In this document: positions 33,984 to 41,711 of the stretch, piece after piece
Numbering within the stretch: the first letter of the stretch is position 1
Layout: every line of letters starts with the position of its first letter
Assembly (NCBI GenBank): GCA_951828585.1
Contig: OX639991.1
Coordinates: 62,001 to 126,000, forward strand
DNA from: Longimicrobiales bacterium
GTDB lineage: Bacteria; Gemmatimonadota; Gemmatimonadetes; Longimicrobiales; Gaopeijiaceae
Length of the DNA stretch: 64,000 nt
Reading direction: 5' to 3'
Made by a program: the position numbers and the translations under genes
Notes under the pieces: model-generated
The model's database searches: none
What the model was told of the DNA's origin: nothing
The model's input: only the letters and a program-made list of their open reading frames with translations

Positions 33984-35461
33984 TCGACCCCCCGCGTTTC
34001 CAGGTGGTCGAGCACGATGCGGCGCTCGTCGAAGGGCCGCTTCACGGTGCCCACCACCTGGTAGGTCTCGTGACCCTTCCCGGCCAGCAGCACCGTGTCG
34101 CCGGGGGCCGCCGCCTCCAGAGCGCGGTGGATGGCCTCCTGCCGGTCCACGATCTCCACCGAGTCGCACCCGTAGACGCCCGCGGACACCTGCGCGACGA
34201 TGGTCGCCGAGTCCTCGGTGCGCGGGTTGTCCGAGGTGACGACCGCGAGGTCCGCGTACCGCGCGACCGCGGCGCCCATGGCGGGGCGCTTGGCGGGGTC
34301 GCGGTCCCCGCCCGCGCCGAAGACCACGATGAGGCGGCCGGACACGAGGGGTCGCATCGCGGCAAGCACCTTTTCGAGGGCGTCCGGCGTGTGGGCGAAA
34401 TCGATCAGCACCTGAAAGGGCTCCCGCACCACGAACTCCAGCCGGCCCGCGACCGGAGCCGCCCCGCCCAACCCGTCGGCGACATCTTCGAGCCCGTGGC
34501 CGAGCACCAGCGCACACGCGGCCGCGCAGAGCGCATTGGAGACGTTGAAGGCGCCCGGCAGCGGCAGCGAAACCGGTATGGTGCGGCCGTTCCATGCGAG
34601 GTGGAAGTACGACCCCCGCACGGACATGCGCAGGTCGAGGGCACGGAGCATGGCCGGACCGAGCCCGTAGGTGATGACGGGTCCACGCGGCCGGAGCGCA
34701 TTCCATGCGGGGTCGTCGGCGTTGATCACCGCGGTGCACCCCGTCTTGCCGAGTTCGAGCAGGCGCGCCTTCGCGGCCAGGTAGCGATCGACGGTCCCGT
34801 GATAGTCCAGGTGGTCGCGCGTGAGGTTGGTGAAAGCGGCCACGTCGAAGCGGAGGCCATCCAGACGGAACTGGTCCAGCGCGTGCGACGAGCTCTCGAG
34901 GACGACCCGGGAAACACCCGCGCGCACCAGCGAGGAGAGCCAGCCGGACAGCTGCACCGGGCCGGGTGTCGTCAGTCCTTCGGTCCCCTCCTGGACGCGT
35001 CCGTCGGGGCCTGTCACGCCCAGCGTGCCGATCGCCGCGGTGGGCGCCTGGTGCGCGAGCAGGCCGCGCAGCAGCAGGGCGGTCGTGGTCTTGCCGTTGG
35101 TTCCCGTGACGCCGACCGTGTCGAGGTTGCGCCAGGGAGATCCCGCCACGAAGCCGGAGGCGACGGCCGCGGCCAGACGGGCGTTGTCGACCTGGATCTG
35201 GGGCAGCGGCGCACCCGGTACGGGCCTCTCCACGATCGCCGCCGCAGCCCCGGCGGCCGCAGCCCCGGCCACGTACTCGTGCGCGTCGTGGACGGCGCCG
35301 GACCAGGCCACGAAGAGGTCGCCCGGCGCGACCCGGCGGGAATCCTGCTGAACGCCCGCGACCCTCACCCCTTCCACGGCGCCGTCTGCCGGAATCACGG
35401 GCCCGACGGCGACTCCTGCACCCTCCAGCGCGGCCACCACCTGGGACACGGACACGGTCAC
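33980..35461 (-). CDS. murE: UDP-MurNAc-L-Ala-D-Glu--meso-diaminopimelate ligase
   Basis: The third Mur ligase, 493 residues. N-terminal domain QQDSRRVAPGDLFVAWSG, P-loop GTNGKTT (120-126), LESSSHALDQFRLDGL and NLTRDHLDYHGT are canonical. The C-terminal substrate motif reads SDNPRTED near residue 410; DNPR is the signature for meso-diaminopimelate over lysine, so the peptidoglycan should be of A1-gamma type. The GTG start overlaps the ftsI stop as GTGA, and the stop overlaps murF. Confidence 0.97.
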   Translation of the reverse strand: MTVSVSQVVAALEGAGVAVGPVIPADGAVEGVRVAGVQQDSRRVAPGDLFVAWSGAVHDAHEYVAGAAAAGAAAAIVERPVPGAPLPQIQVDNARLAAAVASGFVAGSPWRNLDTVGVTGTNGKTTTALLLRGLLAHQAPTAAIGTLGVTGPDGRVQEGTEGLTTPGPVQLSGWLSSLVRAGVSRVVLESSSHALDQFRLDGLRFDVAAFTNLTRDHLDYHGTVDRYLAAKARLLELGKTGCTAVINADDPAWNALRPRGPVITYGLGPAMLRALDLRMSVRGSYFHLAWNGRTIPVSLPLPGAFNVSNALCAAACALVLGHGLEDVADGLGGAAPVAGRLEFVVREPFQVLIDFAHTPDALEKVLAAMRPLVSGRLIVVFGAGGDRDPAKRPAMGAAVARYADLAVVTSDNPRTEDSATIVAQVSAGVYGCDSVEIVDRQEAIHRALEAAAPGDTVLLAGKGHETYQVVGTVKRPFDERRIVLDHLETRGVE

Positions 35462-37482
35462 CCTCCCCGCCCCGGTGCTTCGGGCGCGTCCGCCGGAACA
35501 ACTAAAGTAGCCTCCCGCGTGAGCACCCGGATCGTGTCACCGACAGCGATCGCGACGCCAGCCCCGGGAAGGGTCGCGCGCACCATCCCGCCCCCCTCGA
35601 GCCGAACCCGCAGTCCGAGCTTGTGGAGTCTGCGTAGAGCCACCCTGACGGACGCGCCTTCCAGCACGGGGACCGTCATCGCCCCGGCGTAGCCTTCAGG
35701 GGCCGGGGAGGCGGGCCAGGCGTCCAGCGGCGCGTCATCGATCGCGGCCGCGAAGCGCACCAGGGGAGCGGGGGAGGCTGGGGGGGGCACGTGACGGGCC
35801 GCGAGCGCCAGGGCCTTCCGGTCGATGGGAGCCTGGCGCGCCGAGAGGAGGGTCTCGAGCGTCGCGCGGGTCACGGGAGCCGCCGTTTCGCCGCCGTAGT
35901 AGACAGCTTGGGGACGGTCCAGCCTGACGAAGAAGAGCAGTTGCGGATCGTCGGCGGGAAAGATGGCTCCGAAGGAGGCGAAATAGGCGCCCTTAGCGTG
36001 CTCGTAGCGCCCGTCCGCCCCCGTGGCGCGCGTCGTCCCGCTCTTTCCGGCCAACCGGAACGTCGACATGCGGGCGCGCGTTCCGGTGCCCTCCTCCACC
36101 ACATCCACCAGCACCGGCGTCAGCGCCTCCGCAACCGACGGCGGCACCGCGCGGCGCACCGGGCGCGGCCGACCCAGTCGAACGGGCGTCCCGTCATGGT
36201 CGCGTACCTCCCGAATGAGGGTGGGCTCCATGAGCAACCCGTCGTTGGCGAGCGCGCCGAAGGCCATCGCCATCTGAACCGGTGTGACCGACAGCTCATA
36301 GCCAAAGGACAGCGAATGGGACGACATCGGGGTCCAGTGCTCCGGCCGCCGCAGAACGCCCGATGCCTCGCCCGGGAGCGGAATGCCCGTCGGGGTCCCG
36401 AAGCCGAAGTCGCGGAGGCTCGTGTACTGCTGCCCGCTGGACATGAGGCTGGCGAACTTGGCGATACCGACGTTCGACGATTCCCTGATTACCTCGTGAA
36501 GCGTCAGCCAGCCGCCGCCGCCGATGTCACTGATCAGGCGTCCCTCGGTCCGCCAGGAGCCGTCACCGGTGTCCACCGAGTCCGAGAGCAACGCGACTCC
36601 GTAGCGCAACAGCGCCGCCGTGGTGAAGGGCTTGATCGTGGAGCCCGGTTCGTACGTGGTATTGACGGCCGACAGAGCGGCGTTCGAGCCGTCCACCACC
36701 GAGGTCAACGCCAGGATCTCGCCCGTGCCGGGATCGGTGATCACCATGTCGCCACCCCTCGCGCCGGTCGAGTCGATGGCCGCGACCAGCATCTCCTCGG
36801 CGATCGCCTGCAGATCCTGGTCGATCGTCAGGACCACGTCCCGGCCCGCGACCGGGGGCTGGACGACCACGACCTGTCCAGGAACCACCCGGCCACGACT
36901 GTCGCGCACTACGATCTCCCTTCCGTTCCGTCCGGCCAACACCGAATCCATGGACTGCTCGATCCCTCCCCTGCCGACGCCATCCCGCACCACACCAAGC
37001 AAGCCCCGGGCCAAACCGTCACGGGGGTACAGACGGCTCGGTTCATCCTCCAGGTAGACTCCCTTGAGGCCTCGCAGCCCTTCGACCTGGGTCATGGAGT
37101 ACCGGCCCGGGACAACGTTCCACGAGTCGGTCCCGGCGGACACGCGCCGCGCCGTGGCCGGGCGAACGCCAAGATGCTCCACGAGCCCGGAGACGACTGC
37201 CTCGCGGTCCACGATCTCTCGCGGTGCGATCCCGACCGCGGCTCGCATGTGGCTGACGGCCAACTCACCCCCGTTGCGGTCGAGGATCCGTCCACGCGCC
37301 GGCGGCACTACCCTGCTCTTCTCGTGCTGTGCGAGTGCCTCGGCCGCCCAGGCGGCGCGCTCGACGAGCTGGACCTCGGCGGCGCGTGCGATCAAGACCG
37401 CCGCCACCAGGAGCCACGACACCAGCAGGAGCCTGCGCCGCAGGCGAAGTGCTCTCTCACGGGGTTCGCGCAGACCGGTCAT
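35458..37482 (-). CDS. ftsI: Septal penicillin-binding protein 3 (FtsI) with C-terminal PASTA domain
   Basis: A class B transpeptidase of 674 residues for septal crosslinking. A single membrane anchor (about 18-35) leads to the dimerisation domain (PARGRILDRNGGELA) and the transpeptidase domain with S281-T-I-K284, SSN at 335-337 and K480-S-G. The region after about 610 (MTVPVLEGASVRVALRRLHK) resembles one PASTA repeat, more typical of Gram-positive PBP2x/SpoVD than of E. coli FtsI. ATG at 37482 overlaps the ftsL stop, which fixes the start against a longer in-frame option. Confidence 0.95.
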   Translation of the reverse strand: MTGLREPRERALRLRRRLLLVSWLLVAAVLIARAAEVQLVERAAWAAEALAQHEKSRVVPPARGRILDRNGGELAVSHMRAAVGIAPREIVDREAVVSGLVEHLGVRPATARRVSAGTDSWNVVPGRYSMTQVEGLRGLKGVYLEDEPSRLYPRDGLARGLLGVVRDGVGRGGIEQSMDSVLAGRNGREIVVRDSRGRVVPGQVVVVQPPVAGRDVVLTIDQDLQAIAEEMLVAAIDSTGARGGDMVITDPGTGEILALTSVVDGSNAALSAVNTTYEPGSTIKPFTTAALLRYGVALLSDSVDTGDGSWRTEGRLISDIGGGGWLTLHEVIRESSNVGIAKFASLMSSGQQYTSLRDFGFGTPTGIPLPGEASGVLRRPEHWTPMSSHSLSFGYELSVTPVQMAMAFGALANDGLLMEPTLIREVRDHDGTPVRLGRPRPVRRAVPPSVAEALTPVLVDVVEEGTGTRARMSTFRLAGKSGTTRATGADGRYEHAKGAYFASFGAIFPADDPQLLFFVRLDRPQAVYYGGETAAPVTRATLETLLSARQAPIDRKALALAARHVPPPASPAPLVRFAAAIDDAPLDAWPASPAPEGYAGAMTVPVLEGASVRVALRRLHKLGLRVRLEGGGMVRATLPGAGVAIAVGDTIRVLTREATLVVPADAPEAPGRGG

Positions 37483-37763
37483 TGCGATCCTCCCGACGTG
37501 AACACCAGTTCCTCTTCGCGGGGGGGACGGAGTCCCAGGCGCCGGCCCGCCTCGGCGACCACCCACGGGCGCTGCTCCAGGCCGAGGAGGTCGCGGGCCA
37601 GCTCCTCCCGCTCATCGGCGGCGACGGCCAGTTCGCGCGACAGGCGGCCCATCTCCTCCATCGTTTCCCGCGTGGTGGACTGCCGCCACGCCACCACCGT
37701 CAGCGCGGCCGCGTACAGCGTCAGCATCAGAACGACCCGGCCCATCCTGGCCCTGGCGGTCAT
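37479..37763 (-). CDS. ftsL: Cell division protein FtsL
   Basis: A 94-residue bitopic protein: short basic N-terminus, one transmembrane helix (about 8-25, GRVVLMLTLYAAALTVVAW), then a heptad-like coiled coil (TMEEMGRLSRELAVAADEREELARDLLGLE) and a RLGLRPPREEELVF tail, the typical FtsL/FtsB shape. Sequence conservation in this family is low, so the call leans on its place between rsmH and ftsI. It overlaps both neighbours by ATGA. It would form the FtsQLB scaffold. Confidence 0.88.
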   Translation of the reverse strand: MTARARMGRVVLMLTLYAAALTVVAWRQSTTRETMEEMGRLSRELAVAADEREELARDLLGLEQRPWVVAEAGRRLGLRPPREEELVFTSGGSQ

Positions 37764-38686
37764 GTCGCGCGTCTCCAGGCCCGGAGCCGTGCGGGCCGCG
37801 CCCTGGGGTTGGCCGCGATCTCGTCCTCTCCGGGCGCGACGGGCTTCCGGGTGACGACCGCTCCCAGCGCCTGAAGCTCCGCGACGCGCACCGGCAACCG
37901 GCGCGGCAGCCCGCGGGACGGATCGCTCCAATCCCGAAAGGCCCGCTTCACCAGGCGGTCTTCGACGGAGTGATAGGCGATGATGACGAAGGTGGCGCCC
38001 GGACGGAGCGCGTCGCGGATGGCGGGGAGGCCTTCGTCGAGCGCTTCGATTTCTCCGTTCACGCGGATTCGGAGGGCCTGGAAGAGACGCGCCTTTTCGG
38101 CGTGGCCGGCCCGGCGGCCGAGCACCGCCTCGAGGACGGCCACGAGGTCGTCGCTGGTCCGCAGAGGGCTGGCCGCGCGGCGCCGGGCTACCCGCGCGGC
38201 GAGGGCGGCCGCGCGGGGTGCCTCTCCCGCCCTGAACGCCGCCAGGAGCTCGGCCCTGGTCGCCGACGAGAGGAATGCGGCCGCGGTGAACTCCTCCCCC
38301 GTATCCATCCTCATGTCGAGGGCGGCCCCGCGGCGCATGGTGAACCCGCGCTCGTCGGTGTCCAGCTGGTGGGAGCTCACGCCGAGATCCAGCAACGCCC
38401 CCGCCAGCCCCTCAGCGCGGACTTCAGCGTCCTCTCCCGCGTCCCGGAAGGAGATGTGCGCGAAGCGGACCCGGTCCCCGAAGGGAGCCAGGCGCGCGCG
38501 CGCCGCCGCCAAGGCCTCCCGGTCGCGGTCCACGGCCAGGAGGCGGCACTCCGGACAGCGCGCCAGCAGCGCGGCGCCGTGCCCCCCTCCACCAATCGTC
38601 CCATCCAGATAGAGCCCCGCCTCGCCCAGGAGTTGCTCCATGACCTGTTCCACGAGGACAGCGCGATGGTATGCGGGGCCGTTCAT
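37760..38686 (-). CDS. rsmH: 16S rRNA (cytosine1402-N4)-methyltransferase RsmH
   Basis: A SAM-dependent methyltransferase of 308 residues that modifies C1402 in the ribosomal P site. The SAM loop is DGTIGGGGHGAALL (about 28-41), followed by LLAVDRDREAL, LLDLGVSSHQLDTDERGFTMRRGAALDMRMD and the C-terminal VIIAYHSVEDRLVKRAFRDW, all diagnostic. ATG at 38686 follows a G-rich Shine-Dalgarno and leaves an 11-nt gap to mraZ; an in-frame start at 38779 would overlap mraZ. Confidence 0.97.
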   Translation of the reverse strand: MNGPAYHRAVLVEQVMEQLLGEAGLYLDGTIGGGGHGAALLARCPECRLLAVDRDREALAAARARLAPFGDRVRFAHISFRDAGEDAEVRAEGLAGALLDLGVSSHQLDTDERGFTMRRGAALDMRMDTGEEFTAAAFLSSATRAELLAAFRAGEAPRAAALAARVARRRAASPLRTSDDLVAVLEAVLGRRAGHAEKARLFQALRIRVNGEIEALDEGLPAIRDALRPGATFVIIAYHSVEDRLVKRAFRDWSDPSRGLPRRLPVRVAELQALGAVVTRKPVAPGEDEIAANPRARPARLRAWRRAT

Positions 38687-38697
38687 GGGGTCCCCCC

Positions 38698-39129
38698 TTA
38701 ACCGAAGATCTGGGCAGCGAAGCGGTCGTCTTCCGGGTCCGGCTCTCGCAGGTCTTCCTCGAAGCGGGCCGGGTTCCACAGTTCGATGCGGTCCAGGGCC
38801 CCCACGAAAAGGACGGTGCCCCCCAGACCGGCCTGCTCCCCGAGCCAGGCGGGAATGCGGATCCGTCCGTGATTGTCCGGTTCCACCTCTACAGCGCTGG
38901 ACGTGATGCGTCTCAGATAGGCACCGCCGTCCCTCTGCGCTCTCCGGTGGCTCAATAGGTTCTTCCTGATGTCGGCCCAGGTCTCCTGGGGGAACAGGTC
39001 AAGGTGGCTGTCCTGCCATTGCAGCAGGACGAGGGGTTTTTCGGACACAACTCGGCGGAATGCGGAGGGCAGGCTGACGCGGCCCTTCGCATCGATCTGG
39101 TATTCGTGACGGCCAAGTAGTCCGGGCAT
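38698..39129 (-). CDS. mraZ: Transcriptional regulator MraZ
   Basis: A 143-residue protein with two SpoVT/AbrB-like swapped-hairpin domains: GRHEYQIDAKGRVSLPSAFRR near the N-terminus and VEPDNHGRIRIPAWLGEQAGL near 80-105. It is the first gene of the division and cell-wall cluster and is known in other bacteria to repress this operon by binding TGGGN direct repeats. Just such boxes lie directly upstream here, supporting autoregulation. Confidence 0.95.
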   Translation of the reverse strand: MPGLLGRHEYQIDAKGRVSLPSAFRRVVSEKPLVLLQWQDSHLDLFPQETWADIRKNLLSHRRAQRDGGAYLRRITSSAVEVEPDNHGRIRIPAWLGEQAGLGGTVLFVGALDRIELWNPARFEEDLREPDPEDDRFAAQIFG

Positions 39130-39139
39130 GGTAGTTTAT

Positions 39140-39205
39140 CCCATTTTTTCCCACTGCTCCCCACTTTAATACACCTTGCCCCACTCCGCAACCCACCATG
39201 TCCCA
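39140..39205 (-). promoter_or_regulatory. MraZ-binding boxes (TGGG direct repeats) upstream of mraZ
   Basis: On the coding strand TGGG occurs at (complement) 39140-39143, 39150-39153 and 39160-39163, an exact 10-bp period, and again at 39180-39183, 39192-39195 and 39202-39205. Spaced TGGGN repeats are the known MraZ operator. The two clusters flank an AT-rich GTATTAAAG that may hold the -10 region, with TTGCGG 17 bp upstream of TAAAGT as a possible -35. Six boxes is more than the usual three to four. Confidence 0.75.
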
Positions 39206-39306
39206 CTATGCCATCGGATGGGACGAGTAGCGCCAAGGTCACGGTTCGATGTTGGCACGGTGCGGCGTGCAGCCGGGTGCAGTCGGGAAGCACGGGGAGA
39301 ACGGGC

Positions 39307-39352
39307 AAAAAAAAAGGAGCGCCGCGGGGTTTCGGGAACCCCGCGGCGCTCC
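39307..39352 (-). terminator. Strong intrinsic terminator after the TPR gene
   Basis: A perfect 16-bp stem (39316-39331 pairing with 39337-39352, GGAGCGCCGCGGGGTT on the plus strand) with a 5-nt loop is bordered on the left by nine A residues (39307-39315). Read on the minus strand it is a GC hairpin followed by nine U, so it ends transcripts of the TPR gene (39391-41142) and insulates the mraZ promoter just downstream. Confidence 0.92.
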
Positions 39353-39390
39353 GTCAGCCGATCGCCGCTATCCAGCGACGGCCGACCCGT

Positions 39391-41142
39391 CTAACGCCCC
39401 CGCCGAATGATCGTTTCCTGAATCTCGATGAACTGGACGACACCGTCACGCATGCCCCGGAAGCTATTCTGCGTCTGCTCCGGGGCTCCGGCCACCCAGT
39501 CGACCACATGGGGATTCGCCAGCAGACGCTGGACCTCCTTGAACTTGTGCAGTGTCAACTGGGCGCTCTCGAGGTTCTGCGGCTTCTCCTCCGCATATCC
39601 GATCTGGTAGAGGCACAGCGCCTGGTAGAATTCCAACTGCCCGAGGACCCTCGCCGAAAGTTCGGCCTCGAAGGTCTTGGCCATGTCGATCAGGCGAAGC
39701 GCATACTCGTAGTTCTTGGGCCGGATGCCCTCGTTTCCCGCCCTCGCCATAAACATGTTGGCGATGACATCGGCCGGCTGCTCGCCCTTCTCGACGGCCT
39801 CTATAAGCACCGGCAGGGCTTCGTCTTCGCGCCCGACCGCGAGCAGCCACTGCCCCTGCGTGGCCTTGAGGTTGGGGTAGTTGGGATCGCGGGCTTCCGC
39901 CTCGTCCAGGGCGAGCAGCGCCTCGTCCACCCGGCCGAGCCGGTTGAGGATGTTGCCCTTGAGATACCAGAGCCTGGTTTCCTCGCCGTGAGTGTCGAGC
40001 ACCTGGTCGGCCAGTTCCACGGCCCGGTCCAGCTGGTTCATCACATAGAGGGCGCTGATCATCTGGTAAAGATGATCGCCGTCCATCTCCGCACCGAGAA
40101 CCGCGTAGGTCTTCCGGTAGGAATCCGACCCCAGCTGGTACAACACCCCCGCCTCCGCCGACAGGGGCTGGCCCTCCTCCTGCATGGCCTTTCCGGCCGC
40201 AATGGCGAACGAGGCGTGCTGGAGCAGCAAGTCGGTGTTGTCGGGTTCGAGCCGGAGACCCTCCTCCACGAGGATCATCGCCCCTTCGGGGTCACCCGCC
40301 TGGGCCTGTTCGTAGGCGATCCGCATCCGGATGTTCGCGTCGCCCGGATTCAGCTGAAGATAGGCGTTGTTGTGCGCACGTCCCTCATCCACGCGGCCTA
40401 GGGTAGTGGCCAGCCAGCCGGCCAACCGAAGCCCGTCCTCGCTCAGGGGATCGAGTTCGATGACCTTGAGAACCTCGGCGTGTGCCTCTTCAAGCCGGTC
40501 GGTCCTGCGGTAGACCTGGGCGAGGATGAGGCGAACCTGGCTGTCGTCCGGCGCCTGTTCGAGCACCCGCTTGCAGTTCCTCTCGGCGCTCTCCCATTCG
40601 CCCGTTTTGTAGTAATCGTCGCAGTTGACGGTATCGCGAAGCCGCTGAATGAACTGCCCGAACAACCGCGCGATCTCCTGGGCGGCGGCCTTCTCCTGGT
40701 CCTTGGGCCAGGTCTTGTCCGGTATTTCGAGGGGGGCAGCACTCGATGTCGCGAACTGGACCCCGGTCAGGGTGAAGGTCTTCGCCTGCTTGTCCTCGGT
40801 GTACTCTCCACAGAAGACGATGTTGGCGCGGAGCTGGCGGGAAAGCTGCAGCGACCGGGTGCAATCCAGCTCATCCATGTCGAGGTCGTACTTCTTGGCC
40901 GTGTTCCTGATCTCCTTCTCCTCGACAGCCTGATGGGTGCCGAGATCATTGATGAGATCGCGCAGCTCCTTGGCGAGGTCCTTCCCGAAGTCGTCGTTGG
41001 CACCATTCCTGGGAACCAGGTTGGTGACCATCACCTTGCGGCGCTCGGCAACCTGTCCGCTTGCCGGGACCGTCCACAGCGGCCCGAGCATCACGGCAAG
41101 CGCTCCAGCTCCCAAGATCCCGATACGCAGCCAACTCCTCAT
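39391..41142 (-). CDS. Secreted tetratricopeptide-repeat protein
   Basis: A 583-residue protein with an N-terminal signal peptide (about 1-30, ending PASGQ), a soluble region rich in Asp/Lys (about 35-170; RKVMVTNLVPRNGANDDFGKDLAKELRDLI, possibly binding another envelope component), and several TPR units from about 185 on, for example YYKTGEWESAERNCKRVLEQAPDD and YRRTDRLEEAHAEVLKVIELDP. It is likely periplasmic. GGAG lies 9 nt before the ATG. It stands alone, with its own terminator, just upstream of the division cluster. Partner unknown. Confidence 0.75.
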   Translation of the reverse strand: MRSWLRIGILGAGALAVMLGPLWTVPASGQVAERRKVMVTNLVPRNGANDDFGKDLAKELRDLINDLGTHQAVEEKEIRNTAKKYDLDMDELDCTRSLQLSRQLRANIVFCGEYTEDKQAKTFTLTGVQFATSSAAPLEIPDKTWPKDQEKAAAQEIARLFGQFIQRLRDTVNCDDYYKTGEWESAERNCKRVLEQAPDDSQVRLILAQVYRRTDRLEEAHAEVLKVIELDPLSEDGLRLAGWLATTLGRVDEGRAHNNAYLQLNPGDANIRMRIAYEQAQAGDPEGAMILVEEGLRLEPDNTDLLLQHASFAIAAGKAMQEEGQPLSAEAGVLYQLGSDSYRKTYAVLGAEMDGDHLYQMISALYVMNQLDRAVELADQVLDTHGEETRLWYLKGNILNRLGRVDEALLALDEAEARDPNYPNLKATQGQWLLAVGREDEALPVLIEAVEKGEQPADVIANMFMARAGNEGIRPKNYEYALRLIDMAKTFEAELSARVLGQLEFYQALCLYQIGYAEEKPQNLESAQLTLHKFKEVQRLLANPHVVDWVAGAPEQTQNSFRGMRDGVVQFIEIQETIIRRGR

Positions 41143-41498
41143 GTTACTCTTCTCCGTTTAGGTTCCCCTGAACTGTCCATACGTCGCCCTCAGACGCGGT
41201 ACCGCGCGCCCGGGCAGACAAGCTCCAATCATAGGGCCGTCACCTCGGGTGTCGCCAGTTCCACGAAATCTATCTGGGAGATCACGTAATGTACGGATCG
41301 CTATTCCGTCAAGGTCAACCTGGGAGCGCAGGGGCCGGATTCTTTCCGAAGCGTGCGAATCCAACGCCCGCGGCGTCGCCGAGGGTGGTCGAGATCCCGC
41401 TTCCGGCCACGGCTTCGGGCGGACCGGAAGTGGATCCATATTTGCATACTACCGTGAGAACGATAAAAAGGTCCGCTTCTCCTGGAAAGGCCGTCCAC
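41143..41498. other. Upstream region of the TPR gene
   Basis: No gene is visible in about 360 bp. On the minus strand TTGACG (complement of 41307-41312) and TACGTG (41283-41288) are 18 bp apart and could be the promoter of the TPR gene, giving a 5' leader of about 135 nt. A rather AT-rich patch is at 41438-41475. Short frames on the plus strand have no coding character. Confidence 0.3.
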
Positions 41499-41528
41499 GT
41501 CAGATCCACGTCAGATCCTGTCAGATCC
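41499..41528. repeat. Three phased GTCAGATCC direct repeats
   Basis: GTCAGATCC starts at 41499, 41510 and 41520, that is at 11- and 10-bp steps, about one helical turn each. The array lies downstream of mobAB and upstream of the TPR gene and overlaps the end of a possible small ORF. It could be an operator array or a chance slippage duplication. Confidence 0.5.
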
Positions 41529-41651
41529 TAGATGTTGATGCCGCGCGCGGACGATCGTCCGCAGCACCCCCAACCAGAAGAGCACCGTTGCCGCCGGGAA
41601 GGCCAGTGAGCCGTTCACGGGCCCCGCCCACGAAGCGAAGCCGGACCACAT
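41511..41651 (-). CDS. Possible small membrane protein downstream of mobAB
   Basis: In the same frame as mobAB but after its TGA, the minus strand encodes 46 residues from ATG 41651: MWSGFASWAGPVNG, then a hydrophobic stretch SLAFPAATVLFWLGVLRTIV and a basic tail RARHQH. The Trp/Phe/Leu-rich composition looks like one transmembrane helix with positive-inside end and is unlike the usual antisense noise. There is no clear Shine-Dalgarno, and the open frame continues upstream to the mobAB stop. It could instead be the eroded 3' end of a longer gene. Low certainty. Confidence 0.3.
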   Translation of the reverse strand: MWSGFASWAGPVNGSLAFPAATVLFWLGVLRTIVRARHQHLGSDRI

Positions 41652-41711
41652 GTGCACACCCAGGACCAGGCGGTCGAGCCAGGCGGCCGGAGGCGGTTGG
41701 CACGGGGCCGG

